The position numbers and the translations under genes were made by a program. From the NCBI GenBank assembly GCA_964582365.1, contig CAZOQV010000001.1, positions 44,935 through 108,934 on the forward strand: 64,000 nucleotides of DNA, written 5' to 3'. This stretch comes from WARW01 sp964582365. Its GTDB lineage: Bacteria; Patescibacteriota; Microgenomatia; UBA12405. The first letter of the stretch is position 1, and each line of letters opens with the position of its first letter. The notes beneath the pieces are model-generated. The model saw only the letters and a list, made by a program, of their open reading frames with translations. It was not told where the DNA came from and searched no databases. This document shows, one piece after another, positions 48,401 to 55,472 of the stretch.

Positions 48401-48799
48401 TCTTTAGTTACTCAACAGCCACTTGGAGGTAAAGCCAGAATGGGAGGTCAAAGATTAGGAGAAATGGAAGTTTGGGCTCTTGAAGCTCATCGTGCTGCTC
48501 ATGTTCTCCAAGAAATGTTAACCATTAAATCTGATGATATTGAAGGTCGTACTCACGCCTTCCAAGCCATCATTAAAGGTCAACCAATTCCAGAACCAGC
48601 CATTCCAGAATCTTTCAAAGTCTTAACTAAAGAATTAGCCGGTTTAGCTCTTGATATTTCTCCGGTTGGGGTAAAAGAAATCGAAATTCCGGTTGAAGTT
48701 GCACCAATAGAAATCAAACCAGAAGATATCGCACCAGAAATCCCTGTTGAAGAAGGTGCTGAAATAGAAGGCTTAACAGTTATAAAGGAGGAACAATAA
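45467..48799 (+). CDS. rpoB: RNA polymerase subunit beta
   Basis: A 1110-residue beta subunit. Start at ATG 45467; two in-frame TTG codons just upstream are ignored. Recognisable blocks: SPGIYFTGK, the Rif-region strand LRRVTVVGVGGLSRERAAFS and RDVHSSQYGRICAVRSPEGP with NIGLV, MGSHMQTQAVPLV, AGRHGNKGCICRIMPQYDMP, GTPVDMVMSPLSVVARMNLG, and the C-terminal GGKARMGGQRLGEMEVWALE, AAHVLQEMLTIKSDDIEGR. Length matches short beta subunits. The tail after the last conserved block adds an acidic/Pro-rich extension (IPVEVAPIEIKPEDIAPEIP) of about 40 residues. The rplJ-rplL pair usual upstream is absent. A strong Shine-Dalgarno for rpoC is in its last codons, and the stop overlaps the rpoC ATG by one base. 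Confidence 0.98.
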   Translation: MPSIKRTQWGKKYPNLPKLDLIKIQKESWQEFLKKELIEIVQSISPISDYTGNNWELELDELTYDPIVVSVDLAKRKELNYTVPVRIKAKLTNKRSGSVREEDVFFLNLPTMTDEGTFIINGIERGVINQLVRSPGIYFTGKSDPATGKNLYSAEIRPSRGSWLEFFVGKKDVIFARIDRKKKFPATVFLRAACQMGDKQLVAEFGDFINSTIQADISKSPEEAILEFYRKLRPGEPVVLENAQKFFNERFFDVRTYELGNVGRYKINKKFGFKFDDNDKENWVLRKEDLIATVSYLIKLQKGEATRLDDIDSLANRRLRRCGEIVSQIAIRPALARFERMVKERMSLISTKEKPAPSQIINPQPLISALNTFFRSNQLSAILDQTNPLSELDLLRRVTVVGVGGLSRERAAFSIRDVHSSQYGRICAVRSPEGPNIGLVTYLALYVQVNKYGFLEAPFRKLEKVKGGYTISKDFSYLDAEDEFGKKITYLGIKFDENFVTKQEWVPVRYEGEFIECPIDQVEYIDLVPNEIVGASAALIPFIDHDDATRALMGSHMQTQAVPLVAPESPYIGTGMESAVANSMKRTVLVKHSGKVTYIDGSKIVVALDKKVTEPGCEASEISEDGKTETYNLVKFLRTSPYGTCYNQKVAVNMGDIVKEGDLLIDGPSTDGGELSIGRNLLVAYASIDGLCYEDSFLISDRLVKDDVLTNVQIYEYQAQVIETKLGSEELTKDIPNVSENELAKLTEDGIVMIGATVGPNDILVGKVEPRGEKELSAEERLLRAIFGEKAREVKDTSLRVSNGKGGVVIKVDILNKEKGDELDPGVNKIVKVYVAQIRRIQEGDKIAGRHGNKGCICRIMPQYDMPRLADGTPVDMVMSPLSVVARMNLGQILEVALGYAGYKLGKKYAVPVFEKYSEDEISEELKRAGLSTTLKSQLYDGRTGEAYDQESVVGIGYIIKLVHMVDDKVHARSTGPYSLVTQQPLGGKARMGGQRLGEMEVWALEAHRAAHVLQEMLTIKSDDIEGRTHAFQAIIKGQPIPEPAIPESFKVLTKELAGLALDISPVGVKEIEIPVEVAPIEIKPEDIAPEIPVEEGAEIEGLTVIKEEQ
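48785..48791 (+). promoter_or_regulatory. Strong Shine-Dalgarno of rpoC
   Basis: AAGGAGG, 7 bases before the ATG at 48799 and inside the end of rpoB. It shows that anti-Shine-Dalgarno pairing is available in this organism even though most starts lack one. Confidence 0.85.
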
Positions 48800-51700
48800 T
48801 GTTTAATTTTAAAAGTATAATCAATTTTTCCGGACTTCAAATTAAATTGGCTTCTCCAGAAGACATTTTATCTTGGTCCACCGGTGAAGTTATCAAACCA
48901 GAAACTATTAATTATCGAAGTTGGCGTCCAGAAAAAGACGGTCTCTTTTGTGAGAAAATTTTTGGACCATCAAGAGATTATGAATGTTACTGTGGGAAAT
49001 ACAAAAAAATCCGATTTAAGGGCGTAATTTGTGATCGTTGTGGTGTTGAAGTTACTACTTCCAAAGTCCGACGTGAAAAAATGGGACATATTACTTTGGC
49101 CGCTCCTGTCACTCATCTTTGGTATCTTCGAAATACTCCATCACCAATTGGTGTTATTCTTGATGTCCCTCAAAAAGATCTTGAATCAGTTGTTTATTTT
49201 ACTAAATATTTAATCACTTCTGTTGACGATTCGAAAAGAAAGGAAGCTTTAGAAAATTTAGCTAGCTATTCTAAAAAGAGAATAGATCAAATTGATGTTG
49301 ATACTAAAAAAGCTATCGAAATAAAAACTGATGAAACTGAAAAAGAGAAAAAAGATTTTGGATCTAAAATTAAAAATAAAGACCAACTTTTCATTGCTCA
49401 AGAAGAACGCGACATCAGATTAAAGCAGGATGTTCAAAAACTTGAAAATAAAGCTTTAACTGAAAAAAATAGAATCGAAGGCTTAATGAAGTATTTGGAA
49501 GAAAAAATTCAAAATATTCAAGTTTTAACTACTCTTTCCGATGAAGAAAGCTTTTATTTATCCCAATTTAAGGCAGATATTTTCTTTACTGCCAAAATGG
49601 GTGCTGAGGCTGTCTATCAAGTTTTAAAACAGATTGACATGGTCGAAACTGTCAAAAATCTTAAAAAAGAATTAACTAACACTGGTTCTAAATTAAAGAA
49701 AAAGAAAATCATGTATAAAATCCGTATTTTTAACGGCATGATTGAAAACGGCATTAAAGCCGAATGGATGGTTCTTACTCAAGTTCCAGTTGTCCCACCA
49801 GATTTGCGTCCTATGGTTCAATTAACCGGTGGTCGTTTTGCTACTTCCGATTTAAACGATTTATATCGTCGTTTAATTAATCGAAATAATCGTCTTAAAA
49901 AATTACTAAAAATTGGTGCTCCAGAAATCATTTTACGAAATGAAAAAAGAATGCTTCAAGAATCAGTTGATCTTTTAATTGATGCTCAAAAAGCTTCCAA
50001 AAATAAAAGAAAGAATGCTAAACGTGTTCCACGTTCATTATCTGATCTTTTACGCGGCAAGAAAGGTCGTTTCCGACGTAACTTACTTGGTAAGCGTGTC
50101 GATTATTCTGGTCGTTCAGTTGTTGTTGTTGGTCCAGAATTAAGACTAAATCAAGTCGGTCTTCCAAAAGAAATCGCTCTTGAAATGTACCGACCATTTG
50201 TTCTTCGTGAACTTATGGCTAATGGAATTGCTCCAAACATTAAAAGTGCTAAAAATTTAATTGATCATCGCATTACTGAGGTTTATGATATTTTAGAAAA
50301 AGTAACCAAAGACAGCTACGTTCTCTTGAATCGTGCTCCAACTTTACACAAACTTTCTATCCAAGCTTTCAAACCAATTTTGGTCGATGGTTTAGCTATT
50401 CGTATTCACCCTTGTGTTTGTAAAGCTTTTAATGCTGACTTTGATGGAGATCAAATGGGTGTCTATTTACCTTTATCTATTGCCTCTCAAAGAGAAGCCA
50501 AGAAATTAATGTTGCCATCTCGCAATTTATTGAAACCAGCTGATGGTAATCCAGTTTCTGTTCCAACTCAGGAAATGGCTGTTGGTTGTTATTACATCAC
50601 TTCAGTTCGATCTGAAGACTTAGAAAAAGAAAAAACCGAAAGTTTCGAAGGTTTATCAATTTTTGGCGATGAAGCCGAAGTTGAATTAGCCTATGAATCC
50701 AAAAAATTAGGCTTAAGAGAACTAATGGTTGTTAAATTAAATGGTAACTTAACCAAAACCACTTACGGTCGTATTTGGTTTAATCAAATTATTCCTAAAG
50801 AATTTCCATTCTTAAATGAAGCTATGACTGGTTCTAAATCAGTTAACGATTTAGTTGTTAAATCACTTGAAATTGCCGGTCGTTTAAAAACTGTTAAATT
50901 AATTGATTCTCTTAAAGACATCGGTTTTAAAGGATTCACCCTTTCTGGTATTTCTTTATCCATGTCTGACTGTGGTTATCTTCCTGAAAAAGAATCTATT
51001 ATTCACGAAGCTAATAAACAAGTTGCTGCAATTGAAGAAAATTATAAAAACGGTTTAATTAGTAATGGCGAAAAACAACGTCTTTCTCAAACAATTTGGA
51101 TGGAAAAGACCCAAGAAATCGCTGAAAAGACCTGGGATACTCTCGACATTGATTCTCCAATCAGAATCATTTCCGCCGCAGGTATTAAACGTGCTTCTAA
51201 AGATCAAATTAAACAGCTTTCTGGTATGAGAGGTTTAATGGTTGATCCAACTGGAAAAATCATTCAACTTCCAACTAAATCCAATTTCCGAGAAGGTCTC
51301 TCAGTTTTTGAATATGTAACTGGTGCTAGAGGTACTCGCAAAGGTTTAGCTGATACTGCTTTGAAAACTGCCGATGCTGGTTATTTAACTCGTCGTTTAG
51401 TTGACGCTGCTCATATCGCTATCATCAAAGAAGAAGATTGCGGTACTGACAAATTTGTCACTGTTGATGTCAACGAAAAAGGTCGAGAAAAATATTTCTC
51501 TCGTCGAATTTTAGGCCGAGTTTTAGCTACTGACGTTGTTGACCCAAAAACCAAAAAAGTTTTAATCGAAAAAGGGACTTTACTAAATAATGAAGAAGTC
51601 GAACTAATTGAGAAAAACGAAATTACCACTGTTGGTATTCGTTCTCCATTAACTTGTAATGCTGAAACTGGTTTATGTCGAAAATGTTACGGTTGGGATC

Positions 51701-52530
51701 TTTCCACTCGTAAAATGGTTCAGCTTGGTGTTCCGGTCGGTGTCGTCGCCGCTCAATCTATTGGTGAACCAGGAACTCAATTAACTCTTCGAACTAAGCA
51801 TACTGGAGGTGTCGTCGGTAACGATGTGACTCAAGGTTTGCCCCGTGTTCAGGAATTATTTGAAATCAGAATGCCAAAAATTCCTTCACCTTTAGCCGAA
51901 ATTAGTGGAAAAGTTAAAGTCAAAGAGAATGTTGATGGCTATGAAGTCAAACTTACTGGTAAAGATGACGATAAGAATACTAAAACCATCACTTATATTT
52001 TGCCTTTAAATGCCACTATTCTTGTTGCTAATGGTGACTTGGTTGGCCAAGGAACTCAACTTTGTTCCGGTTCTGTCGATGTTCGTGAAATCATGGATGT
52101 CAAAGGAATTGAAGCTGCTCAAATATATTTAATCAACAGTATCCAAGGTGTTTATGAGTCTCAAGGAATTGGTATTCATGATAAACATTTGGAAGTTATG
52201 GTTAAAGAAATGAGTGACAAAATTAAAATCGAAGATCCTTGTGGTACCACTTTCTTATACGGTCAAACCACCACCACTGCTGTTTTCCATGCTGCTAATG
52301 ATAAAGCAAAAGCTAAAGGGGAAAAACCAGCTATTGGTAAAAAGGTATTACTTGGATTAATCAATTCCGCCCTAACTACTGGTTCTTGGTTATCTGCTGC
52401 ATCCTTCCAACAAACCACCAGTGTTTTGACCGAAGCTTCCTTGCTTGCTGAAGTCGACGGCTTGATTGGTCTCAAAGAAAATGTTATTATCGGACGATTG
52501 ATACCCGTCAGTAAAAATCAAAGTAAATAA
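48799..52530 (+). CDS. rpoC: RNA polymerase subunit beta'
   Basis: A 1243-residue beta' subunit. The N-terminal zinc site (CYCGKYKKIRFKGVICDRCG), the lid and rudder area with RGKKGRFRRNLLGKRVDYSG, LNRAPTLHKLSIQAFKPILV and the catalytic Mg2+ motif NADFDGDQM (residues 545-553) are complete. Bridge helix and trigger loop follow (GARGTRKGLADTALKTADAG, YLTRRLVDAAH), then the second zinc site (LTCNAETGLCRKCYGWDLS) and GTQLTLRTKHTGG. It begins at ATG 48799, overlapping the rpoB stop, behind AAGGAGG (48785-48791), a full Shine-Dalgarno 7 bases upstream and one of the strongest in the window. rpsL starts 6 bases after the stop. Confidence 0.98.
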   Translation: MFNFKSIINFSGLQIKLASPEDILSWSTGEVIKPETINYRSWRPEKDGLFCEKIFGPSRDYECYCGKYKKIRFKGVICDRCGVEVTTSKVRREKMGHITLAAPVTHLWYLRNTPSPIGVILDVPQKDLESVVYFTKYLITSVDDSKRKEALENLASYSKKRIDQIDVDTKKAIEIKTDETEKEKKDFGSKIKNKDQLFIAQEERDIRLKQDVQKLENKALTEKNRIEGLMKYLEEKIQNIQVLTTLSDEESFYLSQFKADIFFTAKMGAEAVYQVLKQIDMVETVKNLKKELTNTGSKLKKKKIMYKIRIFNGMIENGIKAEWMVLTQVPVVPPDLRPMVQLTGGRFATSDLNDLYRRLINRNNRLKKLLKIGAPEIILRNEKRMLQESVDLLIDAQKASKNKRKNAKRVPRSLSDLLRGKKGRFRRNLLGKRVDYSGRSVVVVGPELRLNQVGLPKEIALEMYRPFVLRELMANGIAPNIKSAKNLIDHRITEVYDILEKVTKDSYVLLNRAPTLHKLSIQAFKPILVDGLAIRIHPCVCKAFNADFDGDQMGVYLPLSIASQREAKKLMLPSRNLLKPADGNPVSVPTQEMAVGCYYITSVRSEDLEKEKTESFEGLSIFGDEAEVELAYESKKLGLRELMVVKLNGNLTKTTYGRIWFNQIIPKEFPFLNEAMTGSKSVNDLVVKSLEIAGRLKTVKLIDSLKDIGFKGFTLSGISLSMSDCGYLPEKESIIHEANKQVAAIEENYKNGLISNGEKQRLSQTIWMEKTQEIAEKTWDTLDIDSPIRIISAAGIKRASKDQIKQLSGMRGLMVDPTGKIIQLPTKSNFREGLSVFEYVTGARGTRKGLADTALKTADAGYLTRRLVDAAHIAIIKEEDCGTDKFVTVDVNEKGREKYFSRRILGRVLATDVVDPKTKKVLIEKGTLLNNEEVELIEKNEITTVGIRSPLTCNAETGLCRKCYGWDLSTRKMVQLGVPVGVVAAQSIGEPGTQLTLRTKHTGGVVGNDVTQGLPRVQELFEIRMPKIPSPLAEISGKVKVKENVDGYEVKLTGKDDDKNTKTITYILPLNATILVANGDLVGQGTQLCSGSVDVREIMDVKGIEAAQIYLINSIQGVYESQGIGIHDKHLEVMVKEMSDKIKIEDPCGTTFLYGQTTTTAVFHAANDKAKAKGEKPAIGKKVLLGLINSALTTGSWLSAASFQQTTSVLTEASLLAEVDGLIGLKENVIIGRLIPVSKNQSK

Positions 52531-52536
52531 AAATAT

Positions 52537-52959
52537 ATGCCAACATTTAATCAATTAATCAAATCTGGCCGAAAAAAAAGAATCGGTAAATTAAAAACCG
52601 TCGCTCTTCGTAATGGCTTCAATACCATTACTAATCGTCCAACTTTAAGCATAAATCCTATTAAAAAGGGTGTGGTTACCGTGGTCAAAACTATGACTCC
52701 TAAAAAACCACATTCAGCTTTACGAAAAATTGCTAAAATCAAACTTAGTAATTATTCTTCTGTCACCGCTTATATTCCAGGTATTGGACATAATTTAGCT
52801 GAACACAGTATCGTTAGTATTCGTGGAGGCAGAGTTAGAGATTTACCAGGTGTCCGTTATCACGTTATTCGTGGTAAATACGATTCTGGCGCTGTTGTTG
52901 GCCGTATGCAATCCCGTAGTAAATACGGTGCCAAAAAAGCTACCGCCCAAAAAGCCTAA
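52537..52959 (+). CDS. rpsL: 30S ribosomal protein S12 with internal insertion
   Basis: A 140-residue S12, a decoding-centre protein. The N-terminus (MPTFNQLIKSGRKKRIGKLK), TPKKPHSALRKIAKIKLSN (streptomycin-site Lys region), AYIPGIGHNLAEHSIVSIRG and GGRVRDLPGVRYHVIRGKYD are normal. Compared with E. coli S12 (124 residues), there is a 13-residue extra stretch after ALRN (about residues 25-39, GFNTITNRPTLSI) before NPIKKGVVTVVKTMTPKK, which replaces the Cys-containing ACPQKRGVCTRVYTTT block by a Cys-free version. The C-terminus ends KATAQKA. It is the third gene of rpoB-rpoC-rpsL-rpsG. Confidence 0.97.
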   Translation: MPTFNQLIKSGRKKRIGKLKTVALRNGFNTITNRPTLSINPIKKGVVTVVKTMTPKKPHSALRKIAKIKLSNYSSVTAYIPGIGHNLAEHSIVSIRGGRVRDLPGVRYHVIRGKYDSGAVVGRMQSRSKYGAKKATAQKA

Positions 52960-52983
52960 TTAGAAATTAGAAATTAGAAATTA
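52960..52983. repeat. AATTAGA-type repeat between rpsL and rpsG
   Basis: Three units of TTAGAAA directly after the rpsL stop; same family as 43165-43187. Confidence 0.75.
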
Positions 52984-52996
52984 AATAAAATAATAT

Positions 52997-53479
52997 ATGT
53001 CCAGAAAAGGAATTAATAAAATCAGAGAAGTACTTCCAGATACTATCTACAGCAACATTACTGTCAGTAAAATAATTAATGCTTGCATGAAAGACGGCAA
53101 AAGAATCGCTGCTGAAAAGCAAGTTTATGAAGCTCTCGAATTGTTAAAAAAACAATTTCCAAACGAAGAAGTTCTCGACGTTCTTGATCGAGCTTTAGAA
53201 AACATTCGACCTAAAATTGAAGTTAAACCTCGCCGAATTGGTGGAGCTGTTTATCAAGTTCCAACTCCGGTTCGTGGTTCTCGTCAAAATTCATTAGCTC
53301 TTCGTTGGTTCATCACTGCTGCCAGGGCTAAAGCCAATAAACAATATCATTCTTTTGCTGAAAAATTAGTTGCTGAATTAACCGCTGCTCTCAATAATGA
53401 AGGCACTGCTGTTAATAAAAGAATTGAAGTCGAAAGAATGGCTGATGCCAACAAGGCATTCGCACATTTGAGATGGTAA
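52997..53479 (+). CDS. rpsG: 30S ribosomal protein S7
   Basis: A 160-residue S7, which nucleates the 30S head and contacts the E-site tRNA. It shows the usual MSRKGINKIREVLPDTIYSN start, KPRRIGGAVYQVPTPVRGSR (the RRVGG-type loop), LALRWFITAARAKA, and the end ADANKAFAHLRW. Length is normal. Strikingly, the last nine codons recur after the stop at 53511-53540 with only synonymous differences. It is last in the rpoBC-rpsLG group; fusA and tuf, often next, are elsewhere (fusA at 61620). Confidence 0.97.
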   Translation: MSRKGINKIREVLPDTIYSNITVSKIINACMKDGKRIAAEKQVYEALELLKKQFPNEEVLDVLDRALENIRPKIEVKPRRIGGAVYQVPTPVRGSRQNSLALRWFITAARAKANKQYHSFAEKLVAELTAALNNEGTAVNKRIEVERMADANKAFAHLRW

Positions 53480-53495
53480 AGACAATTTTGCCGTA

Positions 53496-53513
53496 GTCCC
53501 GCCACTGCGGGAC
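53496..53513. repeat. GTCCCGC palindrome, copy 1
   Basis: GTCCCGC-CACT-GCGGGAC, 17 bases after the rpsG stop. The identical element in reverse orientation lies at 58171-58188. Its last three bases form the first codon (GAC) of the rpsG tail copy. Confidence 0.85.
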
Positions 53514-53540
53514 AAGGCTTTCGCCCATCTCCGCTGGTAA
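53511..53540 (+). pseudogene. Duplicated 3' end of rpsG
   Basis: GAC AAG GCT TTC GCC CAT CTC CGC TGG TAA reads DKAFAHLRW-stop, a second version of the rpsG end (NKAFAHLRW-stop, 53450-53479). From ACAAGG onward, 23 of 29 bases agree and every difference is synonymous, so both copies once evolved as coding sequence. It is 61 bases away and out of frame with rpsG, has no start and cannot be translated as S7. Confidence 0.8.
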
Positions 53541-53541
53541 C

Positions 53542-53569
53542 TTGATAAACTTGACGAACTTGGTAAACT
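53542..53569 (+). promoter_or_regulatory. Promoter of the 53576 gene
   Basis: TTGATA (53542-53547), 16-base spacer, TAAACT (53564-53569), 6 bases to the ATG at 53576: leaderless geometry again. Confidence 0.5.
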
Positions 53570-53575
53570 AAAGTA

Positions 53576-54934
53576 ATGTCATTATTCTCCAAACCAAAAC
53601 TTGTTCTTTGGCCTAAATCCAAAGGTGTTGATCTTTATATCGATCGCAAAGAAAACAACACTATTAGTTTTGATTTAGATCTTTGGCAAAAATGTGATGA
53701 AAAAGATCTTGAATCTTTAAAATTATATTTTCAACAAAATAAATTTGGTTCAATTTCGGTTCTTATTCCCGATGATGTTGTTTTTACTAAATCGTTTACT
53801 TACGATTCTAAAATCGACAGTATCGATAAAAAAGAAGTCATCGGTTTAGCCACTGCTTTGGTTAATTTTCCCATTGATCCCGATTCTATTGATTATAAAT
53901 TAGTTCAAGCTGCCGATAAAACCATAATTTTAGCCAACATTTACGACAAACCAAAACTAGATCAATTAAAATCAAACTTAGCCACAATTGGTGTCAATGT
54001 TAATAAATTTTCCTCAGTTTCTGCGGCTATTTCCAACACTATTTCCTCCATCTACAAACAAGAATTTTTCTTTATTTATCCTTTAAACGATCAAGAATAT
54101 ACTCTTCTACTTTCTAAGGATAATTCAGTTTATTTAACTGCCAATTTAAAAGGATCAAATCTTGATATTCAAAAGATTATCAATTATTCAACTTTTTATT
54201 TTTCCAACGTCACTCAAAAAATCTATGTTCCAGAAGGTCGTGACTTAGATATCACCACCACCACTAAAATGGACAAAACTCTCTATGACGAGGCTCAAAT
54301 TGCCCAAAGTCTTTCTAAGGCTTCAAACCTACCTTTACCTGTCTTAGGAGAAATGACTACCTCAGTTTCAGCTAATGCTGATATAATAAGCACATCAACC
54401 AATATTAATTCAACTTCAAAAAATATGGAAAACAAAAAAAAGAACTTTCTTCCAATCATCGCAGTTTTTATTTTTACTGCTGCTTTAGTCTCAATTATTG
54501 TCGGAGTTGTTTTAAATAGAAACAGCAGCGAAATCACTAGCCCTACCGACAATAATGAAATAATTGAAACCAATATTACTCCAACCGAGGTTCCGTCCCC
54601 ATCTCCAACTATTGCTGAAATTAGCAAAACCATGAAAATCCAAGTCTTAAATGCTACCGATATTAATGGTCAAGCTGCTACCCTCAAGGCTATGTTGGCC
54701 AAACTAGGTTTTGAAAATGTCTCTGTTGGTAATGCTAAAACCACTGCCACTGTCAACTCAGTTCAAGTTAAATCTGCCACTACTTCGGCTTATTTTGGCT
54801 CAAAATTGAAAACCGATTTCCCAGCCACCTACACTGAAGATTTAGCTAAAACTGCTGCTTACGATGCTGTCTTCACCATCGGAACCGATCTAAGTTCAAC
54901 CAAATCAGCTACTCCAACCGAAGCTGAAGAATAA
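53576..54934 (+). CDS. PilM-like membrane protein with C-terminal LytR_C domain
   Basis: A 452-residue bitopic protein. The first 250 residues have PilM/actin-like strand patterns (KGVDLYIDRKENNTISFDLD, ISVLIPDDVVFTKSFTYDS, LVQAADKTIILANIYDK). A Ser/Thr-rich linker is followed by a membrane helix (FLPIIAVFIFTAALVSIIVG, about residues 292-311), a Thr/Pro-rich spacer, and a LytR_C domain (MKIQVLNATDINGQAATLKA, then MLAKLGFENVSVGNAKT, about 353-390), found at the end of LytR-CpsA-Psr and other envelope proteins. No LCP transferase core is present. It shares the idea of a PilM-like head plus an outer domain with the 38683 gene. A strong terminator follows. Confidence 0.7.
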   Translation: MSLFSKPKLVLWPKSKGVDLYIDRKENNTISFDLDLWQKCDEKDLESLKLYFQQNKFGSISVLIPDDVVFTKSFTYDSKIDSIDKKEVIGLATALVNFPIDPDSIDYKLVQAADKTIILANIYDKPKLDQLKSNLATIGVNVNKFSSVSAAISNTISSIYKQEFFFIYPLNDQEYTLLLSKDNSVYLTANLKGSNLDIQKIINYSTFYFSNVTQKIYVPEGRDLDITTTTKMDKTLYDEAQIAQSLSKASNLPLPVLGEMTTSVSANADIISTSTNINSTSKNMENKKKNFLPIIAVFIFTAALVSIIVGVVLNRNSSEITSPTDNNEIIETNITPTEVPSPSPTIAEISKTMKIQVLNATDINGQAATLKAMLAKLGFENVSVGNAKTTATVNSVQVKSATTSAYFGSKLKTDFPATYTEDLAKTAAYDAVFTIGTDLSSTKSATPTEAEE

Positions 54935-54950
54935 TTTTAACCAAAAAATA

Positions 54951-55006
54951 ACCCTCCGTGATAAAAAAATTTGTTTAAAACAAATTTCCTTACCAGGAGG
55001 GTTTTT
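54951..55006 (+). terminator. Intrinsic terminator after the LytR_C protein gene
   Basis: ACCCTCC (54951-54957) pairs with GGAGGGT (54996-55002), with an inner AAATTTGTTT/AAACAAATTT stem and a TTTTT tail. Confidence 0.85.
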
Positions 55007-55068
55007 CTATCTATATTTAATAAATCTTATTTTTTTTAATCGCTTTTTTTTGATTAAATCAATAAGAT

Positions 55069-55272
55069 TTATGACATCCATTCATAAATTTTTAGTATTC
55101 CTTCTATCCCTAAATCTCCGTTTATTATTAAATAGACAACAAAAGTTGCTAAAATAATAATCAAGACTTTCGAAATAGACCAGCAGTTGTCCTGTAAATG
55201 TAATTTTCTCCCTGACAATTTTTCTAAATTGCTTTGTCCGGGATAATCATACCTACTCTTCCAACCTGCCAT
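55069..55272 (-). CDS. 67-residue membrane protein
   Basis: Starts at ATG 55272 behind a Shine-Dalgarno-like AGTAGGT about 6-7 bases upstream. The first 30 residues are polar and basic (MAGWKSRYDYPGQSNLEKLS), followed by one membrane helix (SKVLIIILATFVVYLIINGD, about residues 34-53) and a short end (GIEGILKIYEWMS). No family is recognised. It uses an extended -10 promoter at 55339-55344 and is isolated from the next minus-strand gene by a terminator at 55402-55455, so it is its own unit. Confidence 0.6.
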   Translation of the reverse strand: MAGWKSRYDYPGQSNLEKLSGRKLHLQDNCWSISKVLIIILATFVVYLIINGDLGIEGILKIYEWMS

Positions 55273-55338
55273 AGTAATACCTACTTTCTATAAATTAGAT
55301 TTAAAAAGGGCTAATTCATTAATTAATGAATATAACCT

Positions 55339-55344
55339 ATTATA
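55339..55344 (-). promoter_or_regulatory. Extended -10 promoter of the 67-residue gene
   Basis: Minus strand TG-G-TATAAT. The leader is about 60 bases and includes a short ATTAATTAAT self-complementary stretch (55311-55330). Confidence 0.5.
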
Positions 55345-55401
55345 CCATATATTCTAATTTTTTTATTACCGGCCGTAGTTTTGACGTAGGCTGGCCAAAT
55401 A

Positions 55402-55455
55402 AAAACCCCGGAGAAAACAAATAATGCTTTCGCATTAAGTATTCTTCGGGGTTTT
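55402..55455. terminator. Bidirectional-looking terminator
   Basis: AAAACCCCGGAGAA and TTCTTCGGGGTTTT flank an AATGCTTTCGCATT inner hairpin. A-run and T-run on both sides allow use on either strand; it ends the minus-strand 55473..56228 unit. Confidence 0.8.
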
Positions 55456-55472
55456 CAGATTTTGTTGAATTT

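Noticed and set aside
53576..54934. LytR-CpsA-Psr phosphotransferase
   Set aside because: Only the LytR_C tail is present; the catalytic LCP core is absent and replaced by a PilM-like region.
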